DNA of 64,000 nucleotides from Macrostomum hystrix (taxonomy: Eukaryota; Platyhelminthes; Macrostomidae), in NCBI GenBank assembly GCA_950097015.1, contig CATNEN010000007.1:8557001-8621000 (forward strand), in the 5' to 3' direction. Below the pieces are notes generated by a model. That model saw only the letters and a list, made by a program, of their open reading frames with translations, was not told the origin of the DNA and did not search any database. The position numbers and the translations under genes were made by a program. Positions 31,901-44,130 of the stretch are shown piece by piece (the first letter of the stretch is position 1; every line of letters begins with the position of its first letter).

Positions 31901-34900
31901 CACATGTCTGAAGTAAGTCAGGTGGACAGTGCCTGAGCAGCCACCACAAATGTGAGTCCTAGTGGCTTGAGCAGACGAGCCCACAACTAGCGACATGTTC
32001 TGTCGTGTTGGCTAGATTGTTTATTTGTTTATAATTTGTTTATTTATTAACACCAGCACATTCTCAGTGACTGACCTGATGTTGCCGTAATATTGATCCT
32101 TCATTTTCTTTACTTGCTCGTCCCTCTCCTCTTCCAGTGCCTTCTTCTTGTCGTCGTTCTCACTGTCGATCCTCTCTTGCCACTGAGCCGCCTTCTGCTC
32201 CATCTGGTCCTTCAGCGGAGTCTCGAACATATCCTGGCACTTCTTTAACAGCAGGGAGCGGAATCCAACGAACTGTTTGTTCTCAGCTTGCGGCTGGTCC
32301 GGAAAGTTCACCTTGAGCTATAAAACAGAATTGGATCAAAGAGATTATTTTCCCTACTAGCAGAGAACAAACAAAACATAACAAAAAATTACTTAAACAC
32401 TCACAAAAGCAAGGCGCTTGCAGATCTCGGCAAACACAGACGAGTAAGACTTCTCACGGGTGGCCTGTGGAAATAATTACGTGAGTTCAATAAATAAAAA
32501 CAACGCTGCCAGAATACTGAAGGCTGAGGCAGCGAAACAACAAAGTTCCTATGTTCTAATCAGAATTATTGTTTGTTCAGCATGGTAGAGCAAATCATGG
32601 ATAACGGTCATTATTTAAAAGTAAGCTTGCTGCTTGAAATAATGTCCTACAAAACTCAAATTCTACTGTATTCCCTCAACGAGCTCTTTAACAAAAAACT
32701 TTCTCAAACCTTGTCAAAGATGATGTCAACACAGGCGTTGAGGCCGCCGATGCTGCCGATGTCGCAAGTCGTGGTCAGCTGGGAGAAGCAGGACTCGAAG
32801 TTCTGTGGCGCGATCTTGTTCAGGATGGAGCGAATGTTGCGTTCGATGTCCTCCTTCTTGGCCTGCTCCTGGTCGTCCGGCTTCTTCTGCTGCAGGAAGC
32901 CGGGCACGTAGGCGCTGTCGCTCTTGTGAAGATCAACCTTGTCCTTGCGCACCTCTATCACCACCTGCTGCTTCATTGGGGGCTTCGGTGGGCCGCCGCC
33001 ACCACTACCACTGCCTCCGCCGCTGCGGCCGCTGCCGCCTCGGTGAGAACTGTAGGCAGGCTTTGCCTTGTCCTTTATGTAAGTTGGCTGCACCACATAG
33101 GAAGGCGTGAAGTCAAAGCCGCGAACCGCTCGTGGCTGCTGCTGCTAGAGATTAACGGTAATGGGAAGCAGAGCACAACTTGTAGTACAGAAAAAGGTGA
33201 CGTGATTGAAACTGACCATTATTGTGATATTTCAATACTGCTCACACATTTGCCAGTAAATAAAGCATAAAATTGCAAAGAATATTTGCAAGAACACTCA
33301 CAGAGTCGCTTCGCGGTAGCAGCTCGGGAATGTCGCCCGGCAGTTCATCCGGTCGCTGGCTGCTGAGGTCTGTAAACTGAAGACTGAGCAAGAACTGCCT
33401 ATCGTACTTTAGTTTTTTCTCCAGGGTTGTTTTCTCAGACTCTCCGGGCTCCGGCTTGAAGTCATAAGACTTTCCGCTCGCCAGCAGTGTCGTTGGCGGC
33501 TGCGACCGGCGCTCAAGAACGGCGGTGACAGAGTCATGACCGGCATCTGTAGAAGCTTTTCGAGACGCAGATGACTGGCGACTACCATCGGTTGCGTCAC
33601 CGTTCATTGGTGTCGCCACCGGGGACTTCTGCTGCTGCGCCGTCTGAAGAGGAGAATCAGCAGCTGCTGGTGACTGCGACTTTTGCGCCGATGGTGGCCC
33701 ACTGTCGTCCTTCATTAAAGAGACAGCGTCGGAGACGACTGAAGGTAAAGGCAACTCAGTCTGCTCCGGCGACGGCAGGGGAGTCGGTGGCTTGGCAGGC
33801 CGAGGCGAAGGCTCAACAGAAATGGTCTCGGTGCGTGTGATGGGTGCAGCAGCAGCTGCTTCAGTGGCAGCGGAGGAACTCGCTGCTGAAGGTGCTACAA
33901 CGGAGGTGGCCGAGATAGCTGGCGAGGCAGTGGCAGGCGCAGCAGTTGTGGTGGAGGGTTGCGGGACGCCAGACTTAGCTGAGCTCCTCAGCTTCATCAG
34001 GTCCTTCTGCACTGTCTGGTCATCCGTAGGTTTTTCAATTACCAGTCCTCGATTTGGTCGTGCAGTGGTTCCAGCGTGTGGAGGCGGCGTCGAGTTCTGG
34101 TAGCTACTGGTTGCTGCTGAAACGGCGCCAGTTTTCGAGGATGCCAAAACCACCTCCTGCTTCGTCTCCGGGTTCACAATCGGAAGCGGCTTCTTCTCCC
34201 TAGGACCTTGGCTCTGCGGCTGCTGCTGCTGTTGTTGCGGCGGCTGCTGAGTTTGCTGTTGGACTGGGAGGTGAGGCTCACTGCTGATTGCAGTGGGGGC
34301 TAAAAACGGCGCGGCGGGAACCGCTCCGCTGTTTGGGTGAAACTGAGCATTTGAGTGCGTTGGGCGCGACTGCGGCCGCGTGCCACTGGAATAGTTGATG
34401 GGCACAAACTGCTGTGTGTAGGCCGGGTTGGGCTGATGCTGCCGCTGCATCATGGGCATTGGCTGGCCGTACTGGTGTGCTGGGCCAGGATAATTGGACA
34501 CAGGACCATACGTGGCCATCTGCGGCTGATGGGGTGGGAGTGAGGCTTGCGTTACCACGACAGCAGTGTTGCCAGATTTTAGAAGGCTACTAAATAACAG
34601 TTAAGATACTATAATTAACTTTTAATCTGGGTTAAAACCATAGCCTGAGTGATGGGGAGTGATTTGGAAGTTGGGTAGAGATTTGAACTTTTACAGTGAC
34701 TTCTAACTGCAGATTTTCGAGAGGATTTGGAGTTATTTCACCTAGCAACTTATAGCGCTTTGAACTTCTCAAGTTCTAATTTGAGTAAATTTATATTCTC
34801 CGAGATTTTAAGCAGCTGTGATAATGTAGATAACTAAGTAGACTGGGGCAAGTGGAAAAACCTTAAGTGATATAGCTGGCAGCCAATAGCATCAATTTGA

Positions 34901-36262
34901 GCAATTAGGTCTTGAAAAACCTCGAACTCTACGCAAATACGTAAAAGAACGAATAGAAAAAGCGGCGCGGGCAATGGGCAACGAACGCCATTTGCCTTAA
35001 CAGCTTCTCAAACAGTCGCTTATATCAGATTACGGTAACAGAAATCAGAAAACGGTAACTAACAAAACAAACTCATAGCAAAGGAACAAGATTCAACAAA
35101 CATCGGGGATTAAAATGGTTGACCACATCATCCAAGACTTACTGCTGCCATTAGTGGAGCGGCTACCGTGAAAACCTGAATCTGAGGCTTCAAACAAATT
35201 AGTGGATGCAGATATAAGAATGACTAATATTTTCACACCTACGTGGCACAAATAGAGGTCTCATGCAAATGAAAAGTACATTACTAATGGAAACACGTCA
35301 AGCTTTTTTATCTTTAAAAGATATTAAGTGCAACATTTCGCATTCTAACGGGAAATAAGGGTGCACATTAGAAACTAAAACATAATGTTTTTACACAACT
35401 CACGAGTAGAAAGAAACCAGAATTTACAGATACTCACATATGCCGGCTGAGCGGCCTGCACGTGCATCATTGTCTGGTGCTGAAGCGGCTGCTGATGCTG
35501 GTACTGTTGATGGGCCTGGTACTGGGAGTTGGGCGGGAATTGAACTGGCGCATTTGTAGGCCAGCCAGGATGAGGCTGAGGGACTGTACCCGGATGCTGG
35601 AAGACACCCTGCTGTGCATAGACTAGCTGCGGCTGTCCAGTGACATAACCTTGTGAGTAGACCTGTCAGTGTGACCAGTGTGATTTTATGCTTATGGGCT
35701 ACACAATTGCATCGTGGCAAATATGAAGAAACTATTATTAACCAGCTTGGACAAGTAAAGAATAATAATATTTAAGTCATAACAATACCAGCATTAAATG
35801 TGCCACTTGTTCTTTAAAGTAGAACACAGATGATTTTATATCATATTGGAACAGGAGAGAAGAAAAACAAGCAAAATACTTACTAAGTTTGGCTGTCTTA
35901 GTTCTGGTTGATCCACTTGTTGTTGAAATGAACCTAAAAGTGTAAGGTATTAACATCATTGACAATCTTCTGAATTAGAGCATACAGAAAGTTCTATATC
36001 TAGAAGAAAGGTTCTTAGAGATCAAAAAGAAGAAATTAAAGGACTTAATAAGAAGAAAGTACAAGTAATTAGTGAACCTAAGAACCTTCATTAAAGTGAT
36101 TGGACTAAGTCTATGATTATAATTCTTATTATAATTAATTAGAATAAATGAATTATAATAAATTATCATTCTCTATATTTATATTTTTATTCCCCTTACA
36201 AAAAAGCAAAAGAAAAAACATCTTACCTTGTCCTTGTGGATATTGGCTGTTTGTTTCACAAA
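28941..36262 (-). CDS. EIF4G: Eukaryotic translation initiation factor 4 gamma (eIF4G)
   Basis: Scaffold of the eIF4F cap-binding complex. Exons, 5' to 3' on the minus strand: part at about 36227-36262, then 35884-35933, 35438-35662, 33302-34525, 32710-33144, 32405-32464, 32076-32317, 31162-31818, 30762-31017, 30268-30443, 29548-30110, 29195-29332 and 28941-29098. All phases agree, giving about 1,390 residues. The N-terminus is Gln/Pro-rich. The eIF4E-binding motif 'YDRQFLL' is at 33386-33406. MIF4G runs from 'RSILNKIAPQNFE' (32.8 kb) through 'IRFIGELFMKDIL' (31.8 kb) to 'RFRLQDIVEMRERKW' (31.5 kb). MA3 spans 30.9-29.9 kb, and a W2 domain forms the last two exons ('TIICEDSFKQWHQNASQEL'). The first exons and start codon lie upstream of 36.2 kb and were not resolved. 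Exon 33302-34525 is taken to start at CATCAG|CCG. Confidence 0.93.
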
Positions 36263-36269
36263 GTGTACT

Positions 36270-39100
36270 TGATTTAAGGAAAATGTTTAACAAAAAACAT
36301 TTGTTAAATGTTTTTCTAAGCTACTACAAGTAAAAACTTGAGTTTTTACATGAGTTTTTTGAATGATAGGGCATTGCTTGGCTATGCCAATAGACAAAAC
36401 CTAAGCAAATTGGAGAAGTGAAAAGGGCCAGAAAGACTAGGAGGTAAATATGATTTTGTTATTGCATTGTTACCTTGCTTTGCCTTATTACCTTAGGCAA
36501 CCATCTTTTCTGGGTGGCACACTACTACACTGTCTGAGTGTATTACAATTGCATCTGAGTGGCTTGTTGGTTGTTGCTTGTTAACTTTGAAATTTATGTT
36601 CAAAGATTTTACTTACATTTATATGCTTTATAAAATAATTTCACATTGGTTTTTTCAACAAATATGAATAATGACATAATTTTTATTATCATTTTATCAT
36701 ACAGTTTTAATGACAAAAATCATTAAACTGTCATTATAAATTTAATTAAAATGAAATGCGCACAACTAGAGGACTGTTCTTTTTCTTAGTGTACCCTATC
36801 ATACAAATAAGAAATATTTTAGAGGCTTCCAGCAGACATAAATTAGCACACAGCACATATTCAGAACACATTGCATAACCCTGAACAGTATTAGCCTTCA
36901 ATTATTGAGCTTGCCAATTATTACAAGTCAAATCACATTTTTATTACAATTAGCTGTTTATTACTAACTGTAACTACTACTATATAAGCTCTATCCTCTA
37001 TTCAGTTCCAATTTGAGACCCTAACCATGCCAAAATTATAATGTTTACACAAAAAACTCGTAACTATGCTTTCTTTTAATAAATCCCCAATGCTTTTAGT
37101 GATTACTTTTTCTAATACAATGATTATTTGTAAAAAGGATACAGTTGATGGTGTTCTTGTCGTTGGTGATACATTTCAGGACCTTTTATACTTGAAGTAA
37201 CTCTCTACAATCAAGTGAAATAAAAAATATTGTTATGTAGTTTGAATCTCACAAGACATATTTTAAATTGAGTCTCCAAGGCGCAAAAAGTAATAAAAGT
37301 GAATCTTACCCATAAGAGAGTGTAATGTAAATAAGATTAGCTGACCGAGGAAGCAAGTTTTCGTATCCTCATGCGGTTGCGCAAATATGAACTAACTTCT
37401 AATTTGTATGAACTGTTGCAAATTAAAACAAATTAAAAAATCCATATGGAATGTAATTTGCCTACTTTTTCTTACCTTACCTTTTTAAAAAATAAGGAAA
37501 AGGCTGTGTCCAAAATTAAATTATCAACTTTTTATGGATCCAAGAAATATCTATGAAATCGGCGAAAATCAGTGCATTCAATACTGCGCCTAAGACATAT
37601 ACTCAAATTGGAAATAGAATAGAGACAGAAGATACACCTAGATTAAATTTAGCTAGAATACTGCCCGTGGCAAAGCTGCAGCTATTGATGTGGGTTCCAT
37701 TGTTTTTAGTTATTGTTACTAAATGGTCTATTTTTGCACCATCACTACTACTACTCTCCACTTTTACTACACAATTCAAGGTGCCCGTAGACCGTTGCTT
37801 TCCAATTTTGACATCTCATGCTATCCAGCCATCAGCACAGTAACGTCGGCTTCCCCACGCTTCCCTTCGTCTCGGCAAAGCCCTCCGCATTGTTCTCTGA
37901 AACCCGGGACCCGCTTTAGCTATCACCAGTTCCAGTGCTGTCAACAGTTCGGACTTCAAAAAGCGTGCTTACCACAATTGCCCTGCTTCAAATGTATTAG
38001 CAAGCAGCAAGGACAACTCGAGAATCATCTTCTTACGTAGTCCTCGATTCGCGGTCACGCAGTCATCCCTGGCAACGAGGCTAGCATGTTCCGCTCTGAA
38101 ACAAAATCTTAATCATCGAGCCGCTCTGACGCAGGACGTGGCACCCAAGCGGCTTAGGTGCCGCTCAGGCTGCCGGCAATTCGCCATCCGAAGCAGCACC
38201 AGATCTCGAGTTCCATCGAGGCAGTTAGAGTAGACGAGAAGGACGGTACGTAATTAAAAGTATCTAAAAATGTCATTTTGGCATGTGTACTTCAAGGACA
38301 TCTAGAATACGAGATTGTTCTTGTGGTGGCAATGTGTGCTCGTTTCTAACTGTATAGTGAGCCCAATAGTGAGCCCAAAAGTGAGAAGTTGATCTATATA
38401 ACATGGTACATTGCTCAGAGTTCAGTGATTTCTGCAGCACGACAGTTGCGAGCGCAGGCTAACTCACATTTCGCACCGCCTGCACTTGTAGACGTTTGTT
38501 TGATCCCTCTTAGAACGGCTGGTCGGCGTGCCGACCGCTGACTGATGGCCTCTCCCCCGAAACCAGCGGTGGTTCTTTGAGCAACTATAGACTGGTGGAA
38601 TTCCTAACGAGAGCAAGACTCGTCGACAGCTGCCGTCGCCTTATCGGTTCTGGCCTGCGTGCGCCAGAAGCAAAAGAAAAAGCATTTAAAAGCGAATCTG
38701 TTCTTCTGGAACCTCAGTTGAACTGGTTAGTGTTACTTTACACAATACTCAGAGTATACTGTGAATTCTCTTCGTCGGCAACTGCACTTACGCTTCCCAT
38801 TTTGAGCCATTTTGAGCCATTTTAATCCTGTGATAATGGTTGGTAGGGGGGGCTCAGCATTGTGGGACTCAGTGAGCTTGCGCGTTCTACATGTGGGTGC
38901 AGTTTGATTATTTCGGAAGAAATTGCCACGAAACACGTACACGAAAGTGCCTAAAGCCTTGCCAATTAATTAACAAATTAATTGTTGTTAAATATGAATA
39001 TTCGATGCTTTAGAAGCTCCGATCCAGTTGAGCTGCTTGCTGCACGCTCGTTTCTGTCTCATCCTAATTGAGGAATACGAGCTCGTACAAACTTGAAAAC
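36270..39100. other. AT-rich region upstream of the traced eIF4G exons
   Basis: Probably eIF4G 5' introns, 5' UTR and promoter, up to about 38.3 kb. I saw no further exon that I could tie in by phase and content. A more GC-rich block at 38040-38240 ends in 'GACG|GTACGT' on the plus strand and could be an exon of something else. A 13-nt 'CATTTTGAGCCAT' duplication lies at 38797-38822. Confidence 0.4.
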
Positions 39101-39112
39101 TCGTACTAGAGC

Positions 39113-39389
39113 TCCGAACATTGTACCTTAGCTCCGAACACTTGTACCTTAGCTCCGAACACTTGTACCATAGCTCCGAGCACTCGTACCAGAGCTTCGA
39201 ACACTTGTACCTTAGCTCCGAACACTTGTACCATAGCTCCGAGCACTCGTACCAGAGCTTCGAACACTTGTACCTTAGCTCCGAACACTCGTACCATAGC
39301 TCCGAGCACTCGTACCAGAGCTTCGAACACTTGTACCATAGCTCCGAGCACTCGTACCAGAGCTTCGAACACTTGTACCATAGCTCGTA
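39113..39389. repeat. 21-nt minisatellite, about 13 copies
   Basis: About 13 copies of a 21-nt unit such as 'AGCTCCGAACACTTGTACC' + 'TT', with variants (CCAT, CGAGCACTCG, CAGAGCTTCG) arranged in a higher-order pattern of about 63-84 nt. It is open in both directions because 21 is a multiple of three; I regard the frames as artefacts. Confidence 0.93.
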
Positions 39390-39499
39390 AGGAAACTCAT
39401 CTCCCAAGTTATAATTAGTGGCAGAGTTGCTTCTTACTCTCAGAAATTTTTTTGTGAGAAAAGCAAAAAAAAATTTAATTTACAAACAACAAATCACAG

Positions 39500-41915
39500 C
39501 TACCCTGACCAAGGCCGAAGGTGGGTAGCTGTCAAAATGCGCGCGCAAGCGGAGCGTTTCGAAGAATTGTCAATACACGGGAGTCGGAGATGCCAGCGTC
39601 CGACAGAAGCAGGTCGACATAGCGCACTGTCCTGGCCGCGCCGCCGCGGTCCCTGCAGAGTAAGCCACAAACAGCACATCTTGCAGGGGCTCTGGGCAGC
39701 GCTGCTCCCTCGAATGACGAGGCCGGCCAGCTGCAGGCGCTGGGTGTGCAGTAGCTGGCTTGGTCGGCAGAGCTGGGCTCGGTGGCTCGTTGGTAGCATT
39801 TGTGGCGGTATTTGGCGAGTAGTAAATCCCGAAGGCGGCGTGCAGGCGTGCTGCATGTGGGGCGTCCAACTGCCGCTCCTGCGAGCCGGTCAGGGCCACG
39901 TGTGGGCGTTGTACAGGCGCACTGTCTCGATCACGCTTTAAAATTTCTAAATTTCAAAGTTTCAAAATTACAATCGTGATACAATCGCCCCCTCAGCCTG
40001 TCTGGAGGCGCAGGGAACTGCAGGACTGTTCGCAGGGAGCGTAAAGCTCCCCGGGCCAGTGCTCTGCGCCGTGCGATGTCATCCTGCACGTTTGGAACCA
40101 GACCGCCAATATAGATAAACTCTGTGCAGCGAGTTAGCAGCGTCACCTGTCCGCTCGGGTCGCGGTAGCGGATCTCAGCCGGTAAGTCCGTCGGCGCCGT
40201 CAGCACCATCGTTTTTCAGGCCTTCACAGTTAGACCGACCACAGCTGCCGCGGCTGTCAGCTTGTCAAGCATGCATTGGGCTCCTTTAACAGAGCTTGAC
40301 AACAACGCCAGGTCGTCCGCGTACGCCAGTATGGAAAGTCGCTTCTCGGGGTGTCGCCTGCTCGTTCTGCAGCAGATCAGAAAGCCATCGGAGTAATCAG
40401 GAAGACTGACGCGCAGCACCTAGTTCAGGAGCAAGACAATCAGGCCAGAGTGTCCCCTTGCAGCACACCATAGTGAAGAGTTTTGCGTGTTGATCAGACA
40501 CACGAAACTCCCACTTCTAGACAATGGGGAACAATTGCCTAGGAATTTATAACAGTCACGTGACACTTACTGCAATCGCTTCTTATTCCTTAAGTAGTTT
40601 GTAGTCTTCTGGGTCCTTTTAGTCCTTGTTCTTCTTCTTCTTATTCTGGTCGACCGTGAGGTTTCGAGTCTGTGTTTCTTGAGTCTTTGTAGTCTTGTCT
40701 TCTTTGTCTTCTTGGCAGCTGCCTGAGTTTATCTGTTGGCCAATAAATGACGAGAGCGAATCAGATTACTTGTCGGTTTCCTCGAGCTCGGAATTCACAA
40801 TAGAAACGTGCGCCCTAGTGAACAATTGAAATCTCTCTTGTATATCTCTAATAGGTCCTCCTGAATGGCGTCTTCTTCGTTACCTCCGAAAGATAACGGA
40901 TAACTCAAATCAAATCAATCAATAATCCTCTAGGAATGTATCCTAGGAAACAAGGAGGCCTTTCTCAAATGTATCGACAATATGTGGCTGTCGTAAACTT
41001 ACTTCACTTCAACAACGATTGCTAGCAATAAATAACTGTCTAGTAAAGCGCTTACCTATCGTCTTTCCCTCAGAGATGAGTCCTCTTCTTCGTAAAATGT
41101 TTTGAAGTCCGGTAGACCGCTCCGAGTCTAAATTTTTAGCTTGGATTTTCGCTTGTATTTATAGTAAAATTTTGGGGAAAAACCGGTTCTACTACCGGGT
41201 GTTTACATTGGGCATACATGTTTGCACAGTGAGGTCAGACTTGTTTGATCAGCTACGTTTTGGGGGTTTTCAGGTGAACATTACCATATTTGGAATATTG
41301 TGTAAATACAGATGCAGAAACCGATGAGTCATAATTGTTTGTTTTACCATATTTGGAATTCAAGCAAATACAGCTGTCAAGAACCGGTTCTCCGGTTTAA
41401 TGTCACATGACTTGTTTCTAAAAATAGCGCATGACTCATTCCTAAAAATAGATTAAACGTTGTAGCTAAGGTTTCCTAGTGACATTACTTTAAGTAGCGC
41501 GTTAAGCAAAAGCACATTTTACAACTCTCTACAATAGGACGTGTTGAAAAATTCTGACAGGCCGTCTGGAGCCACAACTGCCGTCCTGGTCTCCTGTTAC
41601 AGGGCCATCAAAGGCGTCACCAGCTGCTCAGGCTTGTGGTACGCGCCCAGGATGATCGTAATTACTCACATCGACACCGAATCGAACGCCTTCAGGAAAT
41701 TTACGAAGATGCAGACGACGATCGATTAGTGGATGCGAGCCTCTTGTAGGATTCGGCGCAACGGGAAAATTTGCGACACTGAGCCCCTGCACGGCCGGGT
41801 CGAGGAAAGGGTCCAGCACTGGCTGCAGCCTTACGTTAAAAACGATCATAGCATTGTCTATGCATGAAATAGACCATGTTTTAATAATTGGTGTCATATA
41901 TTTGCATATAATCAC
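39500..41915 (-). mobile_element. Degraded LINE, split by an insertion
   Basis: A minus-strand non-LTR reverse transcriptase of a different family from the 23 kb LINE. From its 5' side: 'NVRLQPVLDPFLDPAVQ' (about 41795-41850), motif A 'FVNFLKAFDSV' (about 41665-41700, catalytic Asp changed to Asn), then an interruption at 40526-41530. It continues with 'GVLQGDTL'-like residues (about 40450, shifted frame), motif C 'LAYADDLALLSSSV' (about 40300-40345) and a C-terminal part with 'RCTEFIYIGGLV' (about 40090) and 'YNAHTW' (about 39910) down to about 39500. Several frameshifts. The Asn in motif A also argues for inactivity. Confidence 0.75.
40526..41530. mobile_element. 1,005-bp insertion inside the LINE
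   Basis: Non-coding DNA that separates two parts of one reverse transcriptase. It is bracketed by ACAAT at 40521-40525 and again at 41531-41535, a plausible 5-bp target duplication. The interior has a CTT-rich tract (about 40615-40645), an AATAAA (40742) and no protein frame. It could be a solo LTR or a non-autonomous element. The exact ends are uncertain by a few bases. Confidence 0.5.
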
Positions 41916-42502
41916 GCATTTTGCATGCTCTTCTAATATCTGTTATTTTAAGAGATTCCTCTGATTTTTATAATTAAAAAAGCATGATTTCATGACTAGT
42001 AAAAGCAATATAAAGGAAACGATGCGTGAATTGAACTGTCATTTGGAACGCAGTCGTTTAGGATGGGGATGCATACTCAATCGCATTAAAAGTCATGCAC
42101 GGATAAGTCGAATTTTCTTTACATTAACAAAATTATATACACCATAATAGGCTAGTTCAACAAGCTCGCGTATTTATCTATATTCGAGCAATTACGGAGC
42201 CTCATTGAGCAACGGTCCTTTGAGAATCGATGAGCAGATGGCATCGATGCAATAAAAATGCGTCTATCAAAATGCTCGTTGCATTCTTAACATGCGAAAG
42301 CCAGTAGAAGCATACATACATCGCAGTGCGCGGGCATCGGGTTGCATTTCAGGGAGTAAACATCTCCTATTTAGGCAATCATGCCTGTACAAGTGAAGGA
42401 AGCAACGTTTGCGAAGTGAAGGAAATGGTCCCCAATGTTTGATAATTCATTGGCGTAGCATTGTATTGCTATGCCAAAGAAATAAATGGTACGCTACAAT
42501 AG

Positions 42503-42770
42503 CGGTTGTAGCCTTAGTGGTTAGAGCGTCGGACTCGTGACTTGAAAGTCATGGGTTCAATTCCCGACTCTATGCGAGCTACTGGAACTATTTGTGTCAT
42601 TTAGCAAGACACTTAACACTGCATTGCTTCAGATCACCCAGCTGTTTAATCAGCTCCAGTATCAGCTGGGGATTAATTGAGGTAAGACAAATGATAAGAC
42701 AAACATGAAGATGCACTGGCTTAACAGATTCTTAAGTTAAAAAAAATTAAAAAGTTAAAAAGGTAAAAAT
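42503..42770 (+). mobile_element. tRNA-derived SINE, copy 2
   Basis: Same family as 9490-9795. The tRNA-like head has a near-canonical A box ('TAGCCTTAGTGGTTAG', about 42509) and B box ('GGGTTCAATTCCC', 42553-42565). The body repeats 'TTTAGCAAGACACTTAACAC' and 'CAGCTGGGGATTAATTGAG', and the tail is A-rich (42740-42770). The boxes are better preserved than in copy 1, so this copy may be younger. Confidence 0.85.
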
Positions 42771-44130
42771 AAAGTTATGATTTGTAGCAAAATTGTCGGT
42801 TGTCATTGCTAAAGCGATAAGAAAATGCTAAAGCCGAGAAGAGTTACTCGAAGATTGCATTTGCAGTTGTTGAGTTTCTCAAGGACACTGCTGCTGCTGA
42901 CCAGCTCTTCGTGGTCTTTGATGCTGAGCAGCTCATAAGCGGCTTTAAGTAACACGAGCCACCAAAACAAGCTGCCAAGTGTTGTTTGATGCTTTGACAC
43001 AAACTCTTGCGATCTTGATTCTAGCATTTGTCGGACTGAGCACTGAAACCTGACAGCGCATCATCTTCATCTCACGAATCCCTTTACTCCTAGGGCTCAC
43101 CTTATATCCCACGAATCTGCTCCAACCAGAGGAAGTTCTTGTAGAATTTGCCTAGAAACTTACTCGACATGAGATTACAGCACCTATTGAAGGGATTCCG
43201 TTGGCTCGCTAATTAGTTTAGGGCTCACAAAGCTTCGGCTTGCCTTGCTATGACTAAATCGGATCAGTTTGCCAAGTTTCTGACTTGAGAAGCGAGCATT
43301 TCCTAATTAAGACCTCGAGAAATCCACGCGAGCGCAAGTCAGTTAACTTTTGCGCTTAAACTGCGTGGCGCACTCGGAGAACCTGAAATTAAAACCAGAG
43401 CCTGAAATGCCGCGCCTGCATTCGTTGCACTGTTGCTGCTGTGCTCAGATTGATTGACAGCTGAATCGTCACGTGAAATTACGGCCTGGAGCAGATGAGC
43501 GTCCCGAGCTTTCAGACTACCCATCTTGGCAAAACTACTCACAAGTTCAGTTCTCATCGTTCCCATTTTGTCTGAGACTATAGGGTGTGTGTATGGCGAT
43601 GGCGGCATTGCTGCAGACTCGCTGGCAAGCAGCAGCGGGATTAATTGCATTTGTATAACTTGTCGGGTCTGGCAATACAATATTTATTGATTGACGCGAC
43701 TGGGCAGTGTATCTCACAATGCATCATTCTAGATAGATACGCAGGCTATTTTTCAATTCATGTCTATATGAAGCTGACGGGAAAGACTATCAAGGACGTG
43801 CCAAACATTGAAATGAATAACGCTTTGACACTGATCCTGCAATCAATTAGTCTTAAATTGAGATTGACCGTTTTTTGGACGAAAGTGGCTTGCTTTTGCA
43901 TGGCAAGCACTTTTGCACTCTGGAATTCCAAGCTGAATTTGTAGCTTGGGAAAAATCGCGAATCTAAGCCTTGATAAACATTTCTGTGCTACTTTCGGCC
44001 GCTAGATTTGCGCCATCTATGGCAGTGTATTATCATAGTTCTTGTTTTCATTAACGCTTCGTGGCTTGCTACACCGGCAGTCATCAGTAGTGCGCTCGAC
44101 TTCGTTCCAGTCGGACAGTTCCGCCTTTCC
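42771..44130. other. Spacer 3' of the neuropeptide gene
   Basis: No gene recognised. Minus-strand frames at 42809-43027 and 43339-43680 show no motif. The right end should contain the NPF 3' UTR on the minus strand. Confidence 0.5.

Noticed and set aside
29691-33110. Plus-strand frames opposite eIF4G
   Set aside because: Antisense shadows of GC-rich exons; the minus-strand exons join in phase and carry domain motifs.
38988-39407. YKCSKLWYECSE-type repeat protein
   Set aside because: Again a 21-nt minisatellite read as protein; no start context, splice sites or conserved flank.
42503-42575. tRNA gene
   Set aside because: Same reasoning; SINE head.
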